Positions 1-10,476 of a DNA stretch of 64,000 bases are shown here, piece after piece (the stretch's first letter is position 1; every line of letters starts with the position of its first letter). This stretch comes from Chrysophaeum taylorii. Lineage: Eukaryota; Sar; Pelagophyceae; Pelagomonadales; Pelagomonadaceae. Under the pieces are notes generated by a model that was not told the origin of the DNA, did not search any database, and saw only the letters and a program-made list of their open reading frames with translations. Position numbers and translations under genes: made by a program. Location of the stretch: positions 1 to 64,000 of the forward strand of contig JAQMWT010000484.1 of assembly GCA_029834535.1 (NCBI GenBank), read 5' to 3'.

Positions 1-481
1 GCGGGTCCTTACGGTATAACAGGTTGGAGGATCCTCGGTGCCAAACACGATCGTCATGTATCTTGTACCTGTTGCAGTGGCCCGAACGGGTCGAGGTTGC
101 GAAGACTTTAAGCTCGCGATCAAAGTCAGCATGCCGTTGGTTGTCAGGGAGTTCAAAACTCTACTGTAAAGAGCGAGGCGTCGTCTTCCGACCCAGCCTA
201 GTCGGCCGAAAAGAACTCCGACGCCTCGTCTTCGGGAAAAAAAGGCCGCGGTCATGCGCGCGTTGTCAGCATCGACAACATCGTTTCGACGGGGCGTGAG
301 AATGGCGCGCTGGCTAAAAGAGCCGCCGCGGGTCGTGGAAATAGTCTGCGAGGTCGCCGTAGACGGCTTGGAGGATCACTGTCTGGCTCTCGGACCTACC
401 TGATCCTTACTCTCGCGCCTACCTGATCCTTACCCTAAATCGATGGACAGACAAACAGACAGACAAACAAACAGACAAACA
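1..481 (-). mobile_element. Helitron-type unit H1 (partial)
   Basis: This is a minus-strand copy of the repeat seen again at 482-1477 and 4996-9020, cut by the window start. It carries remnants of the C-terminal half of a PIF1-like helicase, the type found in Helitron transposons. From the right it starts in a GTCT/GTTT tract, then the CGATTTAGGGTAAGGATC block, then helicase-derived sequence. No Rep/HUH endonuclease is visible, so the unit is non-autonomous or a fragment. No reading frame survives over its length. Confidence 0.7.
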
Positions 482-1477
482 CAAGTGCAGGCCAGTAAGC
501 TCACCTAGTCCCAATCTCTAACCCCAGTAAGTTCACCTGGTCCCAGTAAGCTCACCTAGTCCCAATCTCTAACCCCAGTAAGTTCGGCGTAAGCCCACTC
601 GTGCTCACACCCACTCCACCCCACTCTCCTTCGAGCTCGTCGCTCTCACCTCGCCAATCTAATGCTGTTTGATCCGTACACGCCGCTACCTTTGCGTTTA
701 CTCTAAAAACCCCAGTAAGTTCACTTGGTCCAGTAAGTTCACCTGGTCCTAAGTTCACCTAGTCCCAATCTCAACCCCAGTAAGTTCACCTGGTCCCAGT
801 AAGTTCACTACAGTGCGCGTGTAGACGCCGGAGGGGCCTTATCGGTATTGCGCAGCACGTGTGGGGTAGGGTGGAGTCGTCGACTCAGAGAGCATATTCT
901 CGGCTTGCCGATCGACGAGAGCCACGTAGAGCTGGACGTGACAGAAGACGGGCTTGTGCAAGAGGACGCCGACCTCGCGGGGCGTCTGGCCTGGCTCTTG
1001 TTGATCGTTTGGCGTAGGCGGCCTTAAGGGATACAGGTTGGAGGAGCCTCGGTGACAACGACACGATCGATCATGTATCTGGTACCGTTGCAGTGGCCGT
1101 GCGACGGGTCGAGGTTGCGAAGACTTTAAGCTCGCGATCAAAGTCAGCATGCCGTTGGTTGTCAGGAAGTTGAAAGCTCTTACTGTAAAGAGCGAGGCGT
1201 CGTCTTCCGACCCAGCCTAGTCAGCCGAAAAGAACTCCGACGCCTCGTCCCCGGGAAAAAAAGGCCGCGGTCATGCGCGCGTTGTCAGCATCGACAACAT
1301 CGTTTCGACGGGGCGTGAGAATGGCGCGCTGGCTAAAAGAGCCGCCGCGGGTCGTGGAAATAGTCTGCGAGGTCGCCGTAGACGGCTTGGTGGATCACTG
1401 TCTGGCTCTCGCGCCTACCTGATCCTTACCCTAAATCGAGGGACAGACAAACAGACAAACATCTGTCGATTAGTAGT
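482..1477 (-). mobile_element. Helitron-type unit H2
   Basis: This minus-strand unit runs head to tail with H1. Its 3' end (minus strand CTGCACTTG) is at 482 and its 5' end (ACTACTAATCGACAG) is at 1477. Positions 490-820 hold the GGTGAACTTACTGG minisatellite and the roughly 85-bp module ending in a TTTAGAGTAAAC-type motif. Positions 840-1340 hold decayed PIF1-like helicase sequence, including the helicase motif that normally reads INKSQGQT (here QEPGQTPREVGVL). The reading frame is broken by indels. It is probably mobilised, if at all, by helicase and Rep supplied elsewhere. Confidence 0.72.
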
Positions 1478-1508
1478 CCTAACTACTAATCGACAGATGT
1501 TTGTCTGT
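1451..1508. repeat. Head-to-head Helitron junction: 27-bp palindrome arms
   Basis: Positions 1451-1477 and 1482-1508 are perfect inverted copies separated by 4 nt (ccta). The arms are the 5' termini of two Helitron-type units facing apart, H2 to the left and H3 to the right. The arms contain CATCTGTCGATTAGTAGT and its complement. Confidence 0.9.
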
Positions 1509-1713
1509 CTGTCTCTGTGGGCGGACGTTTCCGGACGGTCCGTTAGAAGTGCTTGCTTCCTACATGCGGAAGACCAGAGGGGAAGGACCGGGGGAAGAGT
1601 CGCGAAGCCCAACGTTCGCGGCATTTTCAAACCAAAGCATAGCGTGAGGATATATAGATGCGACGCCAAAGCCAAAGCCGAGCCAAACGTCCGACGCGCC
1701 AAAGTCGTAGGAC

Positions 1714-1821
1714 GCGACCAAGTCGTGGACGACCAAGTCGAGGAGGTCGCCAAGTCGAAAGCGGGGTGCGACCAAGTCGTGGACGACCAAGTCGAGGAGG
1801 TCGCCAAGTCGAACGCGGGGT
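1714..1821 (+). repeat. 54-bp tandem duplication upstream of recombinase gene
   Basis: Two 54-bp units (1714-1767 and 1768-1821) differ at one or two bases. They consist of shorter GACCAAGTCG / GGTCGCCAAGTCG words. They end about 20 bp before the TATA box, so they may be upstream promoter elements of the transposon gene. They are also open in a plus frame by chance. Confidence 0.85.
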
Positions 1822-1840
1822 GAGTCCGACGGACGTAGTC

Positions 1841-1850
1841 TATATATATA
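1841..1850 (+). promoter_or_regulatory. TATA box of recombinase gene
   Basis: TATATATATA lies 17 bp before the ATG at 1867, after the 54-bp duplication. The short distance means either a very short leader or initiation at a later start codon. A second TATA-like site (GATATATAG) lies near 1650. Confidence 0.5.
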
Positions 1851-1866
1851 CGCGGATCGACAAAAC

Positions 1867-4385
1867 ATGAGCGGCGCCGCGGTTCCCAGCGGAACCATCG
1901 GGAGCGCAGGAATGTCTGGAGACCGCGACCGAGCTCGAACGAACGCGATTCGGCACTTCAATGCTTTCGCCAACGGCAAAGGCGACCGGCCCCGGGGCCC
2001 CTTCAGCGATGTGGACGTTGCGGTCTTGGCGGCGCCCAGGGTTTGGGAACGCTTCGCCTTCTATCTCGTCGAGGAAACGAGCCTCGGAACGACGAGCATC
2101 CTCGACATTTTGGGCATCGTCCTCCGGGCCGCCAAGACCAGGTTCGACGTTCGGGAGCGGCGGCGGACGTCAAAGACTTCTTCATGTGTCTCAACTCGGA
2201 TTCGCGCTCGGAATGGGCCGTCTGGTATCGTGGTATACGCCACAACATCCAGCGCATCAAGTCTCAACGCTCGATGGCGGCGGGCGAAGATGAGGACCAC
2301 ACGGCTCCAGCTATCTACCCTTGCCAAATTGACCGCATTGTCCGGGCCTACGCTCGGAAGGGCAGCCAGGAATCCGCCAAGCGCATCCACACGATCCACG
2401 GCCTCTGGATGGCAGGGGCTCGATCGAGCGAGCCCAGGTGGATGGCGCTAGAAACGGGGGACGCTTCGACGTCCAGTTCAACGCGTGGTTCATCACGGTG
2501 CCGCAGTCCAAGGTCTCGAAGACCAAGCTCACTGCCTGGATTGCGGGGAACGGGTGGGAACGCTGCATTCTTACGTCCTTTGCCGACAACATGGTCCTCA
2601 ATCGCCTCGAAGTCCAGGAGGACGACGGCACTCGCTGGCTCTTCCCCGACCTCGTCAACACCGACAGCTCCGCGAAGAGGATCGGGCGATACGTCAAGGA
2701 CCTGTTGCCGCATTCCTCAACGGCGGCCCGAGGCTCGCGTGCTCGCAGCTTCGAAGCCGTCGAAATTACTGGCGGCGACGACAAGCTTCCGACAACGCCT
2801 CCGCGGCTAGCTTCCGCCACGGTGTCTGCGAGTATCTTGCCGGCTCGTTGGCCCTCGAGCACTGCGTAATGGTGACGGGACACGAGCTTCGCTCTGTCTC
2901 AGCATTCTTCGAATACTTCCGGAAGTTGAACTGCCAAGTCATGCCGGGCGCTATCATCCTCGCGGGCTGGCGCAAGCCGGCTTGGAGCCAAATACCCCGC
3001 GGTCCCGTGCCGGCGTCCATCGACGTCATCCTCGCCCTCGGCGTTGACCCCGACAAGCTCGTCGATGTCATAAAAGCCGTGCTTCAGATCGACACCCAGT
3101 ACCCCGAAGAATATCAACGCGACGGGAAGCTGTGGAGCCTCATCACGGCGGCCTTCGCCAGCATCGTCATGTACTACCCCGAGCGGCAGGACGGCAATTA
3201 TTTCCTGTTCGTTAACCTTAAGCTTCGAGACGCCGTCAATCATATCTTTAGTACCCAGTACGGCGCGCCCGACGCCGTCCTTCGCCAATGGAGCCGCAAA
3301 ATTCGCTCTGCGTTCGACGAGGCCAACCTTCACCTCACAGGCCGCTGGATCTCAGGCGATGAGGATCGTGAGATGGCTCGCCAGCGCAACGAAAACCGCG
3401 AGCTCCACGGAAAGGTCGATCAACTCCACGGAAAGTTCGATCAACTCCACGGAAAGTTCGATCAGCTGCAGATGATGGTTGGGTGCCTGCTCGATAACTT
3501 TGGAGTCGCGCTGCCAGCCCAACCACCGCAACTGCAGCCAATCGAGCCACCGGAGCAGCCACTCCTGCCGCCTCCACCGGCGCTGCCGCCTCCAGCAGCG
3601 CACAACCCCGTCGCTCCGCTTCCACCACCGCCGCCGCCTCCCGCGATGGCATCGGCGTCGGTCCCGGCCTTGGCCCCGGCCCCTGTCGTGCCTCAGCCCG
3701 AGCAGATCGTGAATGCACCAATCCCCGCACCGGCGCCCACAGCCGTTGTCGTGCCCCCGCCCACGCCGGCGGCAGTCATGCCGCCTTTGGTCATGCAATC
3801 TCGAGGCCCTCTCCCACCTCCGTCTTCCCGGCCTGCACTCACGCGGCCGCTCCTCCAACAGTCAACAACATGCTCGTGCGTTCCAGCGCAGCACCTCATT
3901 CGACCTCGACAAACTCAGTGGCGTCGCCGCCGTGGATGTCGTTGTCGGGTGGTTAGACATAAATTGCCTCCCACCATGACACGCCAGGAGGAAAGAGACG
4001 CTGCGAGAATCTGCTCAAGTATGTCAGGTTTATGGGAACCGACGCCGAAATCAAGGGATTGGCATCGTCGAACATGGAAATTGGCAAAAAGCGCGCACTT
4101 GCCACCAAACTCCTCGGCTTCGTACGCCGCTACCTTGCGATGTTGTATATGAAGCACAAGAACCCATCGGATCCGATGCCCAAGGCCTTCGAAGCGAAGG
4201 GCGGCATGAAGGCCAACTACATCGACGACCGAGTCAGTCAGATCTCCAAACTCCCCGGAATCTCCCGCCGGAATTTCCCAATCTCAAGAGCAAACTTCCA
4301 CAATTTCCGAAAGGAGATCGACGACACGTTCGACCCCGATTTCGCCCCCGCTGCCAAACGGCCGCGCATCGCGAGCAGCAACTAA
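1867..4385 (+). pseudogene. Tyrosine recombinase of Crypton type, frameshifted
   Basis: The protein would cut and rejoin DNA through a tyrosine nucleophile. The N-terminal part (from MSGAAVPSG) looks like the helical DNA-binding domain. The catalytic half shows the Arg-I box AGARSSEP (Arg codon at 2419), box II ASFRHG (about 2808-2822), and TGHELRSVSAFFEYF (His about 2881, Tyr about 2914). A heptad segment with three HGK(V/F)DQL repeats (about 3400-3470) and a long Pro-rich stretch (about 3500-3800) follow. Then comes a basic C-terminal part ending AAKRPRIASSN at 4385. Coding similarity moves between frames about four times (near 2160, 2440, 2790 and in the 3800-4000 tail), so this copy is dead unless introns explain some shifts. 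The catalytic assignment rests on motif pattern only. Confidence 0.72.
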
Positions 4386-4589
4386 TCCGAACACCGCGAG
4401 CACGCCCTGGAACCGCCCCTAAGCCGCCGGCCGTCCGCGGCCGGGGGAACAAGCTGACATTAACAAGTAAGAAAAGCATCACCCTTCGGTTAGCAACCTC
4501 GGGCCGACCCCGTAGCCTCGTGCCAGAAGGCCGCGAAAGGGTCCTTCTACGCGGCGCGAGCCGCCGGTGTCGAAGAAGCGGCTTTAGCG

Positions 4590-4975
4590 GCGCGGAGGTG
4601 CCGAGACGCCGGAGGGCACCACAAAAGCCGCCGGCGGCGTCGGAGAAGCCGCCACGGCGCTGGAGGGCGCCACTAAAGCCTTCGGCGCCGCCGAAGCCGC
4701 CAGGGCCTCCGGCGGCGGCGTCACCGGCGCCGCCAAAGCCGCTGGCGCCTTCGGCGCCTTTGGCGCCTCCAGCGCCGGCCCCGAAGGCTTCGGCGCCTCC
4801 TTCGGCGCCTTCGGCGCTTCGGCGCTTCGGCGCTTTGGGGCCTTCGGCGCCTTCGGCGCTTCGGCGCCTTTTCGCCACCTTTTCGGCGCCTTCGGCGCCT
4901 TCGGCGCCTTTTCGCCACCTTTTCGGCGCCTTCGGCGCCGGCGCCTCCGGCGCCGGTACTTTTTTTTCCGGCACG
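4590..4975. repeat. GC-rich GGCGCC-based low-complexity tract
   Basis: About 385 bp is built from short words such as GGCGCCTTCGGCGCC, with many overlapping GGCGCC palindromes. It sits between the recombinase gene and the right inverted repeat. The long Ala/Lys/Pro ORFs on the minus strand and Pro/Ala ORFs on the plus strand are products of this repeat, not genes. Confidence 0.85.
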
Positions 4976-6001
4976 GGGGGTCCGGAAACGTCCGTTTTTC
5001 TGTCTGTCTGTTTGTCTGTCTGTTTGTCCCTCGATTTAGGGTAAGGATCAGGTAGGCGCGAGAGTAAGGATCAGGTAGGCGCGAGAGAGCCAGACAGTGA
5101 TCCTCCAAGCCGTCTACGGCGACCTCGCAGACTATTTCCACGAGCCGCGGCGGCTCTTTCAGCGCGCCATTCTCACGCCCCGTCGAAACGATGTTGTCGA
5201 TGCTGACAACGCGCGCATGACCGCGGCCTTTTTTTCCCGGAGACGAGGCGTTCTTTTCGGCTGACTAGGCTGGGTCGGAAGACGACGCCTCGCTCTTTAT
5301 AGTCGAGTTTTCAACTCCCTGACAACCAACGGCATGCTGACTTTGATCGCGAGCTTAAAGTCTTCGCAACCTCGACCCGTCGCACGGCCACTGCAACGGT
5401 ACCAGATACATGATCGATCGTGTCGTTGTCACCGAGGCTCCTCCAACCTGTATCCCGTAAGGCCCGCCGACGCCAAACGATCACCAAGAGCCAGGGCCAG
5501 ACGCCCCGCGAGGTCGGCGTCCTCTTGGCGAAGCCCGTCTTCTGCCACGTCCAGCTCTACGTGGCTCTCTGTCGATCGGCAACCCCGAGGATATCCTCTT
5601 CTGAGTCGACGACTCCACCCTACCCCACACGTGCTGCGCAATACCGATAAGCCCCCTCCCGGCGTCTACACGCGCACGGTAGGTGAACTTACTGGGACCA
5701 CGTGAACTTACTGGGGTTTGAGATTGGGACTAGGTGAACTGAGTGACCAGGTGAAACTGGGACCAGGTGTGAACATACTGGGGTTTTTAGAGTAAAGGGT
5801 TTTTAGAGTAAACTCAAAGGTTGGCGGCGCGTGCGGATCAAAGCAGCTTAGATTGGCGGAGGCGAGAGCGACGAGCTCAAAGGAGTTGGTGTGAGCTGGG
5901 TGAACTTACTGGCCAGGTGAACTTATATGAAACTTACTGGGACCAGGTGAACTTACTGGGGTTAGAGATTGGGAGTAGGTGAACTTACTGGCCTGCACTT
6001 G

Positions 6002-7065
6002 TCCTAACTACTAATCGACAGATGTTTGTCTGTCTGTCTGTTTGTTTGTCTGTCTGTCTGTTTGTCCCTCGATTTAGGGTAAGGATCAGGTAGGCGCGAG
6101 AGTAAGGATCAGGTAGGCGCGAGAGCCAGACAGTGATCCTCCAAGCCGTCTACGGCGACCTCGCAGACTATTTCCACGACCCGCGGCGGCTCTTTCAGCG
6201 CGCCATTCTCACGCCCCGTCGAAACGATGTTGTCGATGCTGACAACGCGCGCATGACCGCGGCCTTTTTTTCCCGGAGACGAGGCGTCGGAGTTCTTTTC
6301 GGCTGACTAGGCTGGGTCGGAAGACGACGCCTCGCTCTTTACAGTAGAGTTTTCAACTCCCTGACAACCAACGGCATGCTGACTTTGATCGCGAGCTTAA
6401 TGTCTTCGCAACCTCGACCCGTCGCACGGCCACTGCAACGGTACCAGATACATGATCGATCGTGTCGTTGTCACCGAGGCTCCTCCAACCTGTATCCCGT
6501 AAGGCCCGCCGACGCCAAACGATCACCAAGAGCCAGGGCCAGACGCCCCGCGAGGTCGGCGTCCTCTTTCCCAAGCCCGTCTTCTGCCACGTCCAGCTCT
6601 ACGTGGCTCTCTGTCGATCGGCAACCCCGAGGATATACTCTTCTTGGTCGACGACTCCACCCTACCCCACACGTGCTGCGCAATACCGATAAGCCCCCTC
6701 CCGGCGTCTACACGCGCACGGTAGGTGAACTTACTGGGACCAGGTGAACTTACTGGGGTTTGAGATTGGGACTAGGTGAACTAAGTGACCAGGTGAACTT
6801 ACTGGGACCAAGTGACTTACTGGGTTTTTAGAGTGAACGCAAGGGCTAGCGGCGTGTACGGATCAAAGCAGCTTAGATTGGCGGAGGTGAGAGCGACGAG
6901 CTCGAAGGAGAGTGGGGTGAGTGGATGTGAGCACGAGTGGGCTTACGCCGAACTTACTGGGGTTAGAGATTGGGACTAGGTGAACTTACTGGGACCAGGT
7001 GAACTTACTGGGGTTAGAGATTGGGACCAGGTGAACTTACTGGCGAACTTACTGGCCTGCACTTG
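6002..7065 (+). mobile_element. Helitron-type unit H4
   Basis: This is the second of the tandem plus-strand units. It begins CCTAACTACTAATCGACAG and ends CTGCACTTG, joined directly to the next copy. Helicase remnants include FQRAILTPRRNDVVDADNAR near 6200 and TKSQGQTPREVGVLFPKPV near 6520-6580, in different frames. The minisatellite occupies about 6720-7060 and includes the 85-bp GGATCAAAGCAGCTTAGATTGG module near 6860. Confidence 0.78.
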
Positions 7066-7090
7066 TCCTAACTACTAATCGACAGATGTT

Positions 7091-7121
<31 letters not shown>

Positions 7122-7943
7122 TCGATTTAGGGTAAGGATCAGGTTGGCGCGAGAGTAAGGATCACGTAGGTGCGAGAGCCAGACAGTGATCCTCCAAGCC
7201 GTCTACGGCGACCTCGCAGACTATTTCCACGACCCGCGGCGGCTCTTTTAGCCAGCGCGCCATTCTCACGCCCCGTCGAAACGATGTTGTCGATGCTGAC
7301 AACGCGCGCATGACCGCGGCCTTTTTTTCCCGAAGACGAGGCGTCGGAGTTCTTTTCGGCCGACTAGGCTGGGTCGGAAGACGACGCCTCGCTCTTTACA
7401 GTAGAGTTTTGAACTCCCTGACAACCAACGGCATGCTGACTTTGATCGCGAGCTTAAAGTCTTCGCAACCTCGACCCGTCGCACGGCCACTGCAACGGTA
7501 CCAGATACATGATCGATCGTGTCGTTGTCACCGAGGCTCCTCCAACCTGTATCCCGTAAGGCCCGCCGACGCCAAACGATCACCAAGAGCCAGGGCCAGA
7601 CGCCCCGCGAGGTCGGCGTCCTCTTTCCGAAGCCCGTCTTCTGCCACGTCCAGCTCTACGTGGCTCTCTGTCGATCGGCAACCCCGAGGATGTCCTCTTC
7701 TGAGTCGACGACTCCACCCTACCCCACACGTGCTGCGCAATACCGATAAGCCCCCTCACAGGTTGGCGGCGCGTGCGGATCAAAGCAGCTTAGATTGGCG
7801 GAGGCGAGAGCGACGAGCTCAAAGGAGTTGGTGTGAGCTAGGTGAACTTACTGACCAGGTGAACTTATATGAAACTTACTGGGACCAGGTGAACTTACTG
7901 GGGTTAGAGATTGGGACTAGGTGAACTTACTGGCCTGCACTTG
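7066..7943 (+). mobile_element. Helitron-type unit H5
   Basis: This third tandem unit, 878 bp, is shortened mainly in the minisatellite. Helicase remnants match H4 (LTPRRNDVVDADNAR near 7270; PREVGVLFPKPVFCHVQLY near 7600-7660). It ends CTGCACTTG, followed at once by the start of H6. Its high identity to H4 and H6 suggests recent tandem amplification or gene conversion. Confidence 0.78.
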
Positions 7944-9020
7944 TTAAGACTACTAATCGACAGATGTTTGTCTGTCTGTCTGTCTGTCTGTTCGATTTAG
8001 GGTAAGGATCAGGTTGGCGCGAGAGTAAGGATCAGGTAGAAGCGAGAGCCAGACAGTGATCCTCCAAGCCGTCTACGGCGACCTCGCAGACTATTTCCAC
8101 GACCCGCGGCGGCTCTTTCAGCGCGCCATTCTCACGCCCCGTCGAAACGATGTTGTCGATGCTGACAACGCGCGCATGACCGCGGCCTTTTTTTCCCGAA
8201 GACGAGGCGTCGGAGTTCTTTTCGGCCGACTAGGTTGGGTCGGAAGCCGACGCCTCGCTCTTTACAGTCGAGTTTTGAACTCCCTGACAACCAACGGCAT
8301 GCTGACTTTGATCGCGAGCTTAAAGTCTTCGCAACCTCGACCCGTCGCACGGCCACTGCAACGGTACCAGATACATGATCGATCGTGTCGTTGTCACCGA
8401 GGCTCCTCCAACCTGTATCCCGTAAGGCCCGCCGACGCCAAACGATCACCAAGAGCCAGGGCGAGACGCCCCGCGAGGTCGGCGTCCTCTTGGCGAAGCC
8501 CGTCTTCTGCCACGTCCAGCTCTACGTGGCTCTCTGTCGATCGGCAACCCCGAGGAGATATACTCATCTGGGTCGACGACTCCACCCTACCCCACACGTG
8601 CTGCGCAATACCGATAAGCCCCCTCCCGGCGTCTACACGCGCACTGTAGGTGAACTTACTGGGACCAGGTGAACTTACTGGGGTTGGAGATTGGGACTAG
8701 GTGAGCTGAGTGACCAGGTGAAACTGGGACCAGACCAGGTGAACTTACTAGGGTTAGAGATTGCGACTAGGTGAACTTACTGGCCTGCACTTGAACTAAC
8801 TGGGACCAGGTGAACTAACTGGGACCAGGTGAACTTACTGAGGTGTTTAGAGTAAACTCAAGGGTTGGCGGCGCGTGCGGATCAAAGCAGCTTGGATGGC
8901 GGGGGTGAGAGCGACGAGCTCAAAGGAGAGTGGGGTGTGTGGGTGTGAGCACGAGTGGGTTTACGCCGAACTTACTAGGGTTAGAGATTGGGAGTAGGTA
9001 AACTTACTGGCCTCCACTTG
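7944..9020 (+). mobile_element. Helitron-type unit H6
   Basis: This is the last unit of the plus-strand array, with the same layout as H4. Its 3' end (CCTCCACTTG) lies 94 bp before the sterol reductase start codon, so the array abuts a host gene. Helicase frames are broken. The minisatellite runs from about 8645 to 9018 and contains the 85-bp module near 8850-8930. Confidence 0.78.
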
Positions 9021-9114
9021 TTCTCGACTAAACTTTAGAAGTTCAGGGTAAGTGTGAATGCAACGCGCGGGTTCTAGATTCGAAAAAAATAATTTTCTGA
9101 TCCTGCGTGGCGCG

Positions 9115-10476
9115 ATGAGCGACCGTGATGCGTCGTCGTCGTCGTCGACGAAGCGGAAGATGGAGTCGACGTTCGCCGACAAGGGCGGGCTTCTACCTGG
9201 ACGCGAGGTGATGGGACCCTTGTTTCTGATTTTTGGGTGCCCCGTCTTCAGCATCCTCGCGTGGCACACGAACTACAACCTCGGTGGCTCGTTTTTGAGG
9301 CTCGCCGAAGAAATCTACGAGGCCAAGGGCGTCGCCACGTATGCGTATTCGATATGGCCCTCGCCCTTTCAAGCTCGGCCCTGGAAGTTCTTGCTATGCT
9401 TTATGGCTTTCGAACTCCTGTTGATGAAAGCTGTCCCGGGCAAGCCTTTCGAGGCGACCATCACGGCGATGGGAAACGTCCCGCGCTACACCGCCAACGG
9501 CGTCCAATGCTACGTCATCTCGTTGGTCGCGCTTCTTGTCTTGGGGGGCACGGGGGTCTTCCAACCGGGGGACGTCTACGACCTCTTCGGGCCGATGTTG
9601 TCCTGCCTCAACCTCTTCGCGCTCGTCTTCTGCGCGGGACTCATGATCAAGGGCTACGTCGCGCCTTCGTCCTCGGACTCGGGTACCAACGGCTCGTATG
9701 TCTTCGACTTTTACTGGGGCACCGAGCTCTACCCCCGTATCCTGGGCTGGGACGTCAAGATGTTCACTAATTGCCGCTTTGGCATGATGTTCTGGGCGCT
9801 CGCGCCCATTTGCTACGCGCACAAACAGTACCAGGACATCGGCTACGTCTCATCCTCGCTCTTCGTCTCCCTCGCCCTCCAGCTCGTCTACATCACCAAA
9901 TTCTTTTGGTGGGAGACGGGTTACCTCTGCTCGATGGATATCCAGCACGACCGCGCCGGCTATTACATTTGCTGGGGCTGCCTCGTCTGGCTCCCCTGCA
10001 TCTACACGAGTCAGGTCTACTACATGGTCAAACATCCCCTCGACCTCGGTCCCGTCTCGGCCGCGGGCCTCTTCGCCTTCGGCATCTTCTCCATTTGGGC
10101 GAACTACGACGCCGATCGTCAGCGTCAAGCCTTCCGCGCGAACGACGGTAACCTTAAAATATGGGGCAAACCCGCCGCCTGCGTCCGGGCAACCTACACG
10201 ACATCCGAGGGAAAGACCCGCTCCTCCTGCCTCCTTGCCTCGGGCTGGTGGGGCCTCGCCCGTCACTTCCACTACATCCCCGAAATCACCGCCTCCCTCG
10301 CCTGGTCCGTCCCGTTCTTCCCGCACTTCATGCCCTACTTCTACGTCATCTACCTCACCATCCTCCTCATGGACCGCGCCTGGCGCGACGACGACCGCTG
10401 CAGTGTCAAGTATGGGAAGTTCTGGGACGCCTATTGCAACCGCGTCCCCTATAAGATAATCCCCGGTCTCATCTGA
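9115..10476 (+). CDS. DHCR7: 7-dehydrocholesterol (sterol delta-7) reductase
   Basis: This is an ER membrane enzyme of the ERG4/ERG24 sterol reductase family that reduces the C7-C8 double bond of sterol precursors with NADPH. From the ATG at 9115 (MSDRDASSS) it is 453 aa, the family's usual size. An in-frame ATG at 9058 would add 19 AT-rich residues and is less likely. Diagnostic segments are FDFYWGTELYPRILGWDVK (sterol reductase signature 1), DRAGYYICWGCLVWLPCIYT, and the C-terminal FPHFMPYFYVIYLTILL then KYGKFWDAYCNRVPYKIIPG, which fits DHCR7 better than the C14 or C24(28) reductases. Several hydrophobic segments are visible. It is intronless and GC-rich at third positions. The 5' side abuts the Helitron array. 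Confidence 0.93.
   Translation: MSDRDASSSSSTKRKMESTFADKGGLLPGREVMGPLFLIFGCPVFSILAWHTNYNLGGSFLRLAEEIYEAKGVATYAYSIWPSPFQARPWKFLLCFMAFELLLMKAVPGKPFEATITAMGNVPRYTANGVQCYVISLVALLVLGGTGVFQPGDVYDLFGPMLSCLNLFALVFCAGLMIKGYVAPSSSDSGTNGSYVFDFYWGTELYPRILGWDVKMFTNCRFGMMFWALAPICYAHKQYQDIGYVSSSLFVSLALQLVYITKFFWWETGYLCSMDIQHDRAGYYICWGCLVWLPCIYTSQVYYMVKHPLDLGPVSAAGLFAFGIFSIWANYDADRQRQAFRANDGNLKIWGKPAACVRATYTTSEGKTRSSCLLASGWWGLARHFHYIPEITASLAWSVPFFPHFMPYFYVIYLTILLMDRAWRDDDRCSVKYGKFWDAYCNRVPYKIIPGLI

Larger units (their letters stand above)
1516..4995 (+). mobile_element. Tyrosine-recombinase (Crypton-like) DNA transposon
   Basis: A 3.5-kb segment interrupts the GTCT tract of Helitron unit H3. Near its two ends lies a perfect 15-bp inverted repeat, CGGACGTTTCCGGAC at 1522-1536 and its complement at 4980-4994. 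Inside, in order, are a 54-bp tandem duplication, a TATA box, a decayed tyrosine-recombinase gene (1867-4385) and a GC-rich repeat (about 4590-4975). No RT is present, which separates it from DIRS elements. Known Cryptons usually lack terminal inverted repeats, so the exact ends and class are inferred. Confidence 0.65.
1479..6001 (+). mobile_element. Helitron-type unit H3, split by a transposon
   Basis: The 5' end lies at 1479-1515 and the rest at about 4996-6001. The break falls within the GTCTGTCT tract that is continuous in the neighbouring unit at 6002, so the 1516-4995 element inserted into H3. The 3' part holds PIF1-like helicase remnants: ILTPRRNDVVDADNAR appears near the start of the domain, and TKSQGQTPREVGVLL plus HVQLYVALCRSATPR in the last helicase motifs. 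The minisatellite then runs to CTGCACTTG at 6001. Frames are broken and no HUH domain is seen. Confidence 0.72.

Noticed and set aside
4234-5141. Long minus-strand Ala/Lys/Pro ORFs (APKAPKRWRK type)
   Set aside because: They arise from the GGCGCC-based low-complexity tract, are open in several frames on both strands, and match no protein pattern.
420-8000. TTTAGGG words as a telomere or subtelomere signal
   Set aside because: TTTAGGG occurs once per Helitron-type unit and never as an array.
5334-8649. Repeated ORFs beginning MLTLIASLKSSQPRPVA and their antisense partners
   Set aside because: They are off-frame readings of the helicase-derived Helitron sequence. The real helicase words are spread over other frames.
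1-9020. CRISPR-like array
   Set aside because: The repeats are long, differ in length, have no regular spacers and carry eukaryotic helicase sequence.
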